DNA from: an uncultured Erysipelotrichaceae bacterium
GTDB lineage: Bacteria > Bacillota_I > Bacilli_A > Erysipelotrichales > Erysipelotrichaceae
Assembly (NCBI GenBank): GCA_902766675.1
Contig: CACXEN010000066.1
Location: 1-9,574, forward strand
Length of the DNA: 9,574 nt
Direction of reading: 5' to 3'
In this document: positions 5,705-9,574 of the stretch, one piece after another
Position numbering within the stretch: position 1 is the stretch's first letter
Layout of the letters: each line of letters opens with the position of its first letter
The notes under the pieces: generated by a model
Told to the model about the DNA's origin: nothing
The model's input: only the letters and a program-made list of their open reading frames with translations
Databases searched by the model: none
Made by a program: the position numbers and the translations under genes

Positions 5705-6364
5705 ATGAAGAATGAAATCAGATTTACATTGGGATCAAAGCAGAGACCGAAGTTGGCACAGGAGATTGGAAACATACTTGGGACAGCACTGCATTATGAA
5801 CGGGTACCAAGCTGTGCATACGATATTGCAGGATACCGACTGGACAAAGAGGGTGTATTGCATATCCCGGAGGGAGCAGAAGAAACAGCGAAAGACCTGA
5901 TTCTGCAGTTGCGGGAGTGCGGGTTTAAGGACGATGCGGAAGTAACGGAAGAAGCGCCAGAGGAAGATAAGCTGACAATAGGAATTCCGAGAGAAAACTT
6001 TACGGATTTTGCATTGGAAAATTTACAGAAGATCATAGTAAATAAGCAGACACTTTTTCAACGTGCATTTCGGACGGACAGTACAGAAATAAAGATTACT
6101 GAGGAAAAAATAAACTTCTCATGGTTTCCATACACAACGGATAGCGATGAGATTGCAGCCTACACACAATTTATCTCAAGGCTGTGTGATATAGCAAGAG
6201 ATGCAAAAAGGGTATCATCAAAGACGACTGAAACGGACAATGACAAATACACTTTCCGCTGTTTTCTGCTCAGACTTGGCTTTATTGGGAAAGAGTATAA
6301 GACAGCGAGAAAGATTCTGCTTAGGAATCTTACGGGTAATTCAGCATTTAGAAGTGTAAAATAA
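5705..6364 (+). CDS. Conserved ICE/phage 'virulence-related' protein of Clostridia
   Basis: The protein has 219 residues. I recognise the overall sequence type: an N-terminal M-K-N-E-I-R-F-T-L-G-S-x-Q-R-P-K-L-A-Q-E-I, then Y-E-R-V-P-S-C-A-Y-D-I-x-G-Y-R-L-D-K-E-G-V-L-H-I-P. The C-terminus carries Y-T-F-R-C-F-L-L-R-L-G-F-I-G-x-E-Y-K and ends with L-x-G-x-S-A-F-R. Proteins of this layout recur in integrative elements and prophages of gut Clostridia, where they are often labelled 'virulence protein'; the biochemical role is not known. No catalytic motif, signal peptide or membrane segment is visible. Codons are noticeably less AT-rich than in the methyltransferase gene, consistent with a separate origin. 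The gene converges on the repressor gene, and its stop codon lies inside the shared terminator stem. Confidence 0.75.
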   Translation: MKNEIRFTLGSKQRPKLAQEIGNILGTALHYERVPSCAYDIAGYRLDKEGVLHIPEGAEETAKDLILQLRECGFKDDAEVTEEAPEEDKLTIGIPRENFTDFALENLQKIIVNKQTLFQRAFRTDSTEIKITEEKINFSWFPYTTDSDEIAAYTQFISRLCDIARDAKRVSSKTTETDNDKYTFRCFLLRLGFIGKEYKTARKILLRNLTGNSAFRSVK

Positions 6365-6415
6365 AGAATGAGGGTATTGACTCATACAGCAGTCAATACC
6401 CTCATTCTTTATTTT
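6358..6415. terminator. Bidirectional intrinsic terminator between convergent genes
   Basis: Two perfectly complementary 25-bp arms (6358-6382 and 6391-6415) surround an 8-nt loop, with T-runs on the right and A-runs on the left, so it can stop transcription from either side. The stop codons of both flanking genes (TAA 6362-6364 forward; the reverse gene's stop at 6409-6411) lie within the stem. The perfect 25-bp pairing is unusually long for a terminator. Confidence 0.9.
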
Positions 6416-6825
6416 TTTATAGTAATCTGCACTGCCATATTAGAAACATCCTGTAGAGTATTTTGTTCTTTGCAGCGTTGTGCTTCGGATTTGATAAGGT
6501 TTTCAACATCTTTCTGCCCGAAGGAATCAAGAGAAAGATACAATTTCATAAGATCGGTATAAATGGATTCCAGTTCCCAGCGTCCCAGCTGTTCTATATC
6601 ATCATCTGACAATTTGGCTGATGATGAATCGTTGGATTTCCCAAGTATATAATCTGTACGCACATCAAATAAATCAGAAAGTCTGATTAAGGTTTCAAAA
6701 TCCGGGGTACGTTTACCAGTCTCCCACATAGCAACAGTTCCTTTGGAAACGCCAAGGGTTTCTGCAAGGGAAACCTGCGTATATCCACATTTTTTTCGTA
6801 GTGATTTCAGACGTTCATCAAACAT
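6409..6825 (-). CDS. Cro/CI-type (XRE) helix-turn-helix repressor
   Basis: The protein has 138 residues. Residues 3-62 form a standard HTH_XRE domain: F-D-E-R-L-K-S-L-R-K-K, then Y-T-Q-V-S-L-A-E-T-L-G-V-S-K-G-T-V-A-M-W-E-T-G-K-R-T-P-D as helix-turn-helix, then L-I-R-L-S-D-L-F-D-V-R-T-D-Y-I-L-G. The C-terminal half is helical and probably mediates dimerisation. There is no LexA/CI-like autoprotease motif. The start is set at the ATG (6825-6823), because AGGAGG (6838-6833) lies 7 nt upstream; a GTG six bases earlier is only 1 nt from it. The gene is divergent from the small gene at 7057 and shares an operator-rich interval with it. It probably autoregulates and represses the excision genes, as in ICE and phage switches. 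Confidence 0.88.
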   Translation of the reverse strand: MFDERLKSLRKKCGYTQVSLAETLGVSKGTVAMWETGKRTPDFETLIRLSDLFDVRTDYILGKSNDSSSAKLSDDDIEQLGRWELESIYTDLMKLYLSLDSFGQKDVENLIKSEAQRCKEQNTLQDVSNMAVQITIKK

Positions 6826-6840
6826 AAGCACACCTCCTAT

Positions 6841-6856
6841 GTGAGAATAATATCAC
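6841..6856. promoter_or_regulatory. Operator-like dyad over the repressor promoter
   Basis: GTGAGAATAATATCAC contains GTGA/TCAC arms and one full GTGAGA half-site, identical to that of the dyad at 6968-6984. It covers the -10 box of the reverse promoter, so binding would block repressor synthesis (autoregulation). Confidence 0.5.
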
Positions 6857-6875
6857 TAAATGTTAGAAAATACAA
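6847..6875 (-). promoter_or_regulatory. Promoter of the repressor gene
   Basis: Read on the reverse strand: TTGTAT (6875-6870), 17-bp spacer, TATTAT (6852-6847). The -10 box overlaps the operator-like dyad. It lies just upstream of the AGGAGG at 6838-6833, giving a very short leader. Confidence 0.6.
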
Positions 6876-6926
6876 GCGGCTTTAAATAATTATAGATATT
6901 TATATCATAAAATGCGAGATTGTAGA

Positions 6927-6955
6927 TTGACATAGGTAACAATGCGTAATATAAA
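6927..6955 (+). promoter_or_regulatory. Near-consensus rightward promoter of the excision-side genes
   Basis: TTGACA (6927-6932), exact -35 consensus, 17-bp spacer, TATAAA (6950-6955). This is the strongest promoter in the window by consensus. It points to the 54-codon gene at 7057 and the xis remnant. Confidence 0.75.
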
Positions 6956-6967
6956 CAAAACATAAAA

Positions 6968-6984
6968 TCTCACGATATGTGAGA
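6968..6984. promoter_or_regulatory. Operator-like dyad downstream of the rightward promoter
   Basis: TCTCAC-GATAT-GTGAGA has perfect 6-bp arms. It lies at about +6 to +22 relative to the predicted start, so a bound repressor would block initiation or early elongation. The GTGAGA half-site is shared with the dyad at 6841-6856, supporting one common regulator, most simply the divergent XRE protein. Confidence 0.6.
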
Positions 6985-7056
6985 ACAATAACAGCGGATG
7001 TCATACAAAATGTTTCCCGTAAATAATGGGATGATTGGGCTTTCATACGAGAGAAG

Positions 7057-7221
7057 GTGATTAAGATTAAGGACAGGAAGAGACAGCGGTTGAATCGCAG
7101 ATTAAAGCACAAGGAAGAACTTCTTGACAAGAAAAATGACCTCGGTGTTAAGGATCTGACAGCATGTAATGCCGTTAAGCAAATGGTAAATAATGGAAAA
7201 GCATCAATAGTATGGAGATAG
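7057..7221 (+). CDS. Small basic ICE-associated protein (54 codons)
   Basis: The frame from GTG 7057 to TAG 7219-7221 encodes a 54-residue protein beginning I-K-I-K-D-R-K-R-Q-R-L-N-R-R-L-K-H-K-E-E. A very basic N-terminal helix is followed by D-L-G-V-K-D-L-T-A-C-N-A-V. It resembles small proteins that commonly sit between the repressor and xis of Clostridia integrative elements, with an L-T-x-x-x-A-V motif after a K/R-rich helix; function unknown, possibly DNA or RNA binding. The start codon is unclear: GTG 7057 overlaps the GAAGGTGA ribosome site, while an ATT at 7066 has ideal spacing from it. An unusual start would limit expression. It is transcribed from the strong promoter at 6927 and followed by a GC-rich hairpin. 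Confidence 0.65.
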   Translation: MIKIKDRKRQRLNRRLKHKEELLDKKNDLGVKDLTACNAVKQMVNNGKASIVWR

Positions 7222-7241
7222 ACCGCCGGGAAACTGGCGGT
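7222..7241 (+). terminator. GC-rich hairpin after the small gene
   Basis: ACCGCC (7222-7227) pairs perfectly with GGCGGT (7236-7241) around an 8-nt loop, followed by ATTTTATTA. The U-tract is short, so it may be a partial terminator or attenuator limiting read-through into xis. Confidence 0.55.
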
Positions 7242-7270
7242 ATTTTATTACCCTAAAGAAAGAACTAACT

Positions 7271-7479
7271 ATGAATGCGGAAAGCAATGAAACGCTTCCT
7301 GTTAGTGAGAAGTATATGCTCACCATCAAGGAGGCAGCAGCTCGTTTTAATATTGGTATAAAGAAACTGAGAAGAATTGCAAAGGAGAACCTTGGAACAG
7401 TAGCGGTGTACTGTGAAAACAGATTCTGATCATCCGCCCGAAGTTCGAAGAATTCATCCTTAATTCTTCAGAAATATAG
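7271..7479 (+). pseudogene. xis: Tn916-family excisionase gene, frameshifted
   Basis: ATG 7271 opens a frame with Y-M-L-T-I-K-E-A-A-A-R-F-N-I-G-I-K-K-L-R-R-I-A-K-E-N, the winged-helix core of Tn916-type Xis (compare [21 protein letters not shown]). It stops after 52 codons at TGA 7427-7429. Reading on in the frame that begins at 7426 gives L-I-I-R-P-K-F-E-E-F-I-L-N-S-S-E-I and a stop at 7477-7479, exactly the expected C-terminal part. One base is missing near 7423-7426 (R-F-[C]TG). Restored, the product would be about 69 residues, normal for Xis, which bends DNA at element ends for integrase-mediated excision. The truncated form lacks the last strand and helix and is probably inactive, so excision would be impaired. 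A sequencing error is the alternative. Confidence 0.85.
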
Positions 7480-7520
7480 TTCCTTTTATCTGCCGAAAGT
7501 AGTTGCTTCTACAGGGCATA

Positions 7521-7561
7521 AGAGCGAACATAGGATGCCTCCGAAAGAGGGATGACGCTCT
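7521..7561 (+). other. Two-part hairpin in the xis-int type spacer
   Basis: AGAGCG (7521-7526) pairs with CGCTCT (7556-7561) and encloses CCTC-CGAAA-GAGG (7538-7550). The structure has no U-run. It could be a leader RNA element for an integrase gene that is no longer present. Confidence 0.4.
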
Positions 7562-7604
7562 GTCTTAGACTAGGACGTTTTTGGTGGAAAAAATGGGTGT
7601 TTTT

Positions 7605-7613
7605 TGTTATAAT
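7605..7613 (+). promoter_or_regulatory. Extended -10 promoter of the protease gene
   Basis: TGT-TATAAT is an extended -10 element with perfect TATAAT at 7608-7613. No good -35 box sits at 17 bp. The predicted transcript start is near 7620, which favours the ATG at 7664 over that at 7628. Confidence 0.55.
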
Positions 7614-7663
7614 TTAGTGAATACAAAATGATGTTTTTTATTATCATCAGAAACGAGGGCAAA

Positions 7664-8383
7664 ATGATTATAAAAAGAGATGAAGCGTTTAGGGCGGTTT
7701 GCGAGTTGAGAACACAAGTTGGACCTAATGAAATAAGTGTGGGTACTGGAATGTTTGTAAGTTCGCCAGTGGGTGATAACCAATTTAAAGGATGGATTGT
7801 AACGGCAACACATGTGGCTAGAGAAACAAATAATTTGTCTCAAATTGTAATAGCTACAAAGGAAGGAAAAGCTAAGAGCCTTCCACTTGTGACATTTGGA
7901 AATGTAAGTACATGGATTAATCATTCGATAGCAGATATAAGTGTATTACCAATAGTGTTCACAGATTCAAATGTTCGGTTTATGGAAAACAGATGTTTTC
8001 CATATGATCATTTTAATCTAGACAGAGTTGCAGTATCTCGTGATTTTGAGTTGACGTCAATAGGATTTCCTCATGGACTTGGTATAGAAGGAGCTTTTTC
8101 ACCTTTCACATTTCGTTCCTATGCTTCTTCTGGTTTTGTAACACTTAAACGTGCTGATACAGGAGAAATGTCCGAATTTTTTTGCTTAGAAAATCCAAGC
8201 GTTGGTGGTTATTCGGGGTGCCCTGTGTTCGATTTGGGTTATTCTACTAATGGTGTGATGCAAATTACTAAGGAGCGTACTTGGTGTCACGGAATAATGC
8301 ATGGCACTATGAGTGATACAACAGGTGGGAAAATAGCTTTAGTTACTCCTGCATTTTATCTTAAGGATTTAATAGAAATATAG
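7664..8383 (+). CDS. Cytoplasmic trypsin-like (chymotrypsin-fold) serine protease
   Basis: The protein has 239 residues from ATG 7664, chosen because GAGGG (7655-7659) precedes it; an in-frame ATG at 7628 has no ribosome site and lies too close to the promoter. Seen: G-T-G-M-F-V then W-I-V-T-A-T-H50-V-A (catalytic His), H-S-I-A-D91-I-S-V-L (catalytic Asp), and S-V-G-G-Y-S184-G-C-P-V-F-D (catalytic Ser). The Ser motif is GYSGCP rather than the usual GNSGGP. The spacing of the triad fits a complete S1-type fold. There is no signal peptide or membrane segment, so it should act in the cytoplasm, unlike most HtrA-type enzymes; no PDZ domain follows. Trypsin-like domains without export signals occur in bacterial conflict and defence loci, and the neighbourhood supports that idea, but the role is inferred. 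It occupies the position expected for int. Confidence 0.8.
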   Translation: MIIKRDEAFRAVCELRTQVGPNEISVGTGMFVSSPVGDNQFKGWIVTATHVARETNNLSQIVIATKEGKAKSLPLVTFGNVSTWINHSIADISVLPIVFTDSNVRFMENRCFPYDHFNLDRVAVSRDFELTSIGFPHGLGIEGAFSPFTFRSYASSGFVTLKRADTGEMSEFFCLENPSVGGYSGCPVFDLGYSTNGVMQITKERTWCHGIMHGTMSDTTGGKIALVTPAFYLKDLIEI

Positions 8384-8393
8384 TAGAATGATG

Positions 8394-8424
8394 ACGCCTT
8401 TTCTATGTGGCTAGGGCGTTGTTT
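8394..8424 (+). terminator. Weak terminator-like hairpin after the protease gene
   Basis: ACGCC (8394-8398) pairs with GGCGT (8415-8419) across a 16-nt loop and is followed by TGTTTT. The stem is short and the loop long, so termination may be incomplete. Confidence 0.35.
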
Positions 8425-8579
8425 TAGTGAAAAATAGTTGATATTTCGATATAGTTTATACTACAGATAACGATAATGTTTTTGAAAAGATACAGTTTTC
8501 GGTACATGAAGCATTAAGGGGTTGTTGCCAACAAAAGAGAAGAATCTCTGTGTAATTCATCCGATAGAAATTTATTATG

Positions 8580-8611
8580 GAAATTAATAAGTTATGAAAT
8601 TAATAAGTTAT
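8580..8611 (+). repeat. Perfect 16-bp tandem repeat
   Basis: GAAATTAATAAGTTAT occurs twice without a gap (8580-8595, 8596-8611), about 70 nt before the start of the membrane protein gene. It may be a regulator binding site or a slippage duplication. Confidence 0.7.
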
Positions 8612-8677
8612 ATTTATATCAGAACATCAGAAAATAGATTTTTAGACTGATAATATATTGAAGGGAGCGTGTAAACT

Positions 8678-9214
8678 GTGAAAGATTATAATTTGTTTTG
8701 GACTGCTTTTGCAGCTGTAGGTCAAGCAGTCGGTGCAATAGCGACAGCAGCTGCTGTTATAGTTACACTTTGGCAAATTAAATATGCAAATAGAAAGCGT
8801 TTGAGATTAAATTTCTCGGATAAAAATGTGGTGCTCTCTGAAAATGGAAATTTGGAGTTCCATTTTGTAAATTTAACGGTCACTAACATAGGTAATAGGA
8901 ATGTAATAATAAAGAATTGGGGAATCAAAGTTTCGAAAAAACAAAATTTGCTGATTGTACCTGATATAAAAAATCCAATAGTAAAAATGATACAGAAACC
9001 TTTACCATGTACCTTAGAACCAGAAGAATCTATGGATTTGGTTTTTGATATTAAGTTGTTTTTGAGAAATTTACGAGAACAGGTAAAAGATGGTGTGTTT
9101 TCAGAAAAAGATAAGTTGACATTATATGTGACAGATAGTACAGGAAAGATGTATTTTGTTAAGAGCGAAAAGACCATAAAGAAATACATTGATGATAATT
9201 TTAAATATGAGTAA
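8678..9214 (+). CDS. Single-pass membrane protein with a cytoplasmic beta-rich domain
   Basis: The protein has 178 residues with a GTG start at 8678, supported by GGGAG (8663-8667) at 10-nt spacing; an in-frame GTG upstream meets a stop at once. Residues about 7-32 are a hydrophobic Ala/Val/Ile-rich helix, followed by K-Y-A-N-R-K-R-L-R-L, whose positive charge predicts an N-out/C-in orientation. The rest alternates strands, including F-V-N-L-T-V-T-N-I-G-N-R-N-V-I-I-K, a pattern seen in many small membrane-anchored proteins with an Ig-like or beta-sandwich domain. No enzyme motif is visible and the family is not recognised. It follows the protease gene in the same direction after 294 nt, so joint function is possible but not shown by operon structure. 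It is the last cargo gene, ending 6 nt before the right-hand 13-bp repeat. Confidence 0.7.
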   Translation: MKDYNLFWTAFAAVGQAVGAIATAAAVIVTLWQIKYANRKRLRLNFSDKNVVLSENGNLEFHFVNLTVTNIGNRNVIIKNWGIKVSKKQNLLIVPDIKNPIVKMIQKPLPCTLEPEESMDLVFDIKLFLRNLREQVKDGVFSEKDKLTLYVTDSTGKMYFVKSEKTIKKYIDDNFKYE

Positions 9215-9219
9215 AAAAA

Positions 9220-9275
9220 TCCTTAGTAGTAACCCTTTCCCTTTTACTACCAATTTTACTACTAACAGGTAGTAA
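9220..9275. repeat. GTAGT/ACTAC repeat cluster, right copy
   Basis: TCCTTAGTAGTAA (9220-9232) is an exact copy of 2605-2617. Within the cluster TTAGTAGTAA (9223-9232) is inverted relative to TTACTACTAA (9256-9265), and TTACTACC (9244-9251) is inverted relative to GGTAGTAA (9268-9275), giving two interleaved dyads. It resembles arm/core site arrays at ends of elements moved by tyrosine recombinases. Confidence 0.55.
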
Positions 9276-9342
9276 CAATATGCTCCATTCTGCTCTGATT
9301 TGCCACAATCTGTAATTTCAGAGCATTTCACAATAATCCCGG

Positions 9343-9424
9343 AAACCCTTGCAAAACGGGGCATTTCGGGGCAAAAGAAGGAGAAACAAAACTATGATTA
9401 AAATTCTTTTCTGCGGTCATGGGA
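9343..9424 (+). repeat. Direct repeat, right copy: phosphatase leader plus first codons
   Basis: This is the counterpart of 2383-2467. Shared parts are AAACCCTTGCAAAAC, GGCATT, a GGAG ribosome site and the first codons of the phosphatase frame. Together the two copies frame nearly 7 kb. Confidence 0.6.
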
Positions 9425-9574
9425 ACATCTGTCGTTCCACCATGGCTCAAAGCGTATTCGCCCACCTTATCCGCCAGTCTCATCTCGATTCCTGTTTCGA
9501 GATTGATTCGGCAGCGACGAGTACAGAGGAGATTGGGAATCCGCCACACCATGGGACAAAGAGGAAATTACAAC
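9394..9574 (+). CDS. Low-molecular-weight protein tyrosine phosphatase, N-terminal part (runs off window)
   Basis: Sixty codons from ATG 9394 (AAGGAG at 9378-9383, 10-nt spacing) give M-I-K-I-L-F-C-G-H-G-N-I-C-R-S-T-M-A-Q-S-V-F, then F-E-I-D-S-A-A-T-S-T-E-E-I-G-N-P-P-H, then T-K-R-K-L. These are the P-loop and following segments of LMW-PTP, which dephosphorylates tyrosine-phosphorylated proteins in the cytoplasm. The P-loop is odd: the family has F-V-C-H-G-N-I-C-R-S with a C-X5-R nucleophile, but here Gly (residue 8) stands at the nucleophile position and Cys has moved one place upstream (residue 7), giving C-X6-R. If correct, the enzyme is probably inactive or altered. The C-terminus with the general-acid Asp is outside the window. 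Confidence 0.85.
   Translation, partial: MIKILFCGHGNICRSTMAQSVFAHLIRQSHLDSCFEIDSAATSTEEIGNPPHHGTKRKLQ

Larger units (their letters stand above)
6826..7056. promoter_or_regulatory. Divergent control region of the repressor and excision operon
   Basis: This 231-bp AT-rich interval has no gene but carries two opposed promoters and two GTGAGA-type operators (listed separately). The arrangement is that of a lysogeny-type switch: the repressor promoter faces left, the excision-side promoter faces right, and related dyads sit on or next to both start points. Confidence 0.7.
6358..7592. mobile_element. Decayed Tn916-like regulatory/excision module
   Basis: Repressor, divergent operators, small rightward gene and Tn916-type xis occur in the order expected upstream of a tyrosine integrase gene. 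xis is frameshifted and no integrase follows; unrelated cargo starts within about 190 bp of xis. I read this as the remnant of an integrative element whose recombination functions have been lost. Confidence 0.6.
7480..7663 (+). other. Non-coding stretch after xis, where an integrase gene would be expected
   Basis: No gene is seen. It starts with a sequence of the kind that lies between xis and int, including the two-part hairpin at 7521-7561. At 7593 an ATGGGT preceded by GGTGG and A's could be the remnant of an integrase start; the frame closes after 12 codons. From about 7598 the sequence turns T-rich and contains the promoter of the protease gene. Confidence 0.45.
8384..8677 (+). other. 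294-bp non-coding stretch before the membrane protein gene
   Basis: It holds a weak terminator-like stem (ACGCC 8394-8398 with GGCGT 8415-8419, 16-nt loop, then TGTTTT) and a perfect 16-bp tandem repeat at 8580-8611. No ORF and no convincing promoter pair was found; TAATAT near 8651 is the nearest -10-like box to the next gene. Confidence 0.45.
2468..9393. mobile_element. Probable composite integrated element or genomic island at an LMW-PTP 5' end (boundaries inferred)
   Basis: The region is bounded on both sides by related phosphatase gene starts, each preceded by GTAGT/ACTAC clusters, and by a 13-bp exact direct repeat slightly inside (2605-2617, 9220-9232). It holds a restriction-modification operon, a decayed Tn916-like regulatory/excision module and two further cargo genes. 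No complete integrase is present, so the island is either immobile or moved by an enzyme encoded elsewhere. Exact ends are uncertain to tens of bases. Confidence 0.45.

Noticed and set aside
6368..6562. 64-aa forward ORF over the repressor gene
   Set aside because: It is antisense to the clear HTH repressor and starts inside the terminator.
6826..6831. GTG start for the repressor, two codons upstream of the ATG
   Set aside because: It would be only 1 nt from AGGAGG; the ATG has 7-nt spacing.
7628..7663. Earlier ATG start for the protease gene
   Set aside because: It has no ribosome binding site, lies about 8 nt from the predicted transcript start, and would add a short non-homologous hydrophobic stretch; ATG 7664 has GAGGG.
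9122..9364. 80-aa reverse-strand ORF at the right boundary
   Set aside because: It is made of the ACTAC repeat cluster and the antisense of the membrane protein's C-terminus; no domain is recognisable.
1..9574. CRISPR array, tRNA or rRNA genes
   Set aside because: No regularly spaced repeats of CRISPR type and no cloverleaf or rRNA-like sequence were seen on either strand.

Overview
The window looks like an accessory region of a low-GC Firmicute, most likely a gut Clostridia/Lachnospiraceae genome. The reasons are AT-rich codon use, strong AGGAGG-type ribosome binding sites, TTGACA/TATAAT promoters, a perfect Gram-positive LexA-type box, and a Tn916-like excisionase remnant. No rRNA, tRNA or CRISPR array was seen.

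Layout. (1) 1-2206: a two-gene forward unit, a duplicated-zinc-ribbon protein with a C-terminal PD-(D/E)XK-like nuclease (95-1354) followed 36 nt later by an unrecognised 271-aa protein (1391-2206). (2) 2207-2640: a non-coding junction with GTAGT/ACTAC repeats and a 14-codon remnant of the start of a low-molecular-weight protein tyrosine phosphatase (LMW-PTP) gene. (3) 2718-5359: a restriction-modification operon comprising a LexA-like box and strong promoter, a ribbon-helix-helix regulator, a small DpnD/PcfM-like protein missed by length-limited ORF calling, a type II restriction endonuclease, and an overlapping N6-adenine methyltransferase. (4) 5360-5704: a structured non-coding stretch with a possible pseudoknot. 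(5) 5705-7592: a module of integrative-conjugative-element type: a conserved ICE/phage 'virulence-related' protein, a convergent Cro/CI-type repressor, a divergent operator/promoter region, a 54-codon small gene, and a frameshifted Tn916-type xis. No integrase follows. (6) 7593-9214: where int would be expected there is a cytoplasmic trypsin-like protease gene, then a single-pass membrane protein gene. (7) 9215-9574: a second GTAGT/ACTAC cluster and a second LMW-PTP start, which runs off the window.

The two LMW-PTP starts share leader, ribosome binding site and first codons (imperfectly) and each is preceded by a GTAGT/ACTAC cluster. The simplest reading is a hotspot at the 5' end of an LMW-PTP gene where elements have accreted in tandem, each carrying a replacement gene start at its right end. 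The left element's cargo is the nuclease pair; the right element (about 2.47-9.39 kb) carries restriction-modification, the ICE relic and the protease/membrane pair. No recombinase gene is inside the window, so mobility would need one elsewhere. Family assignments rest on motifs read by eye; no database search was possible.
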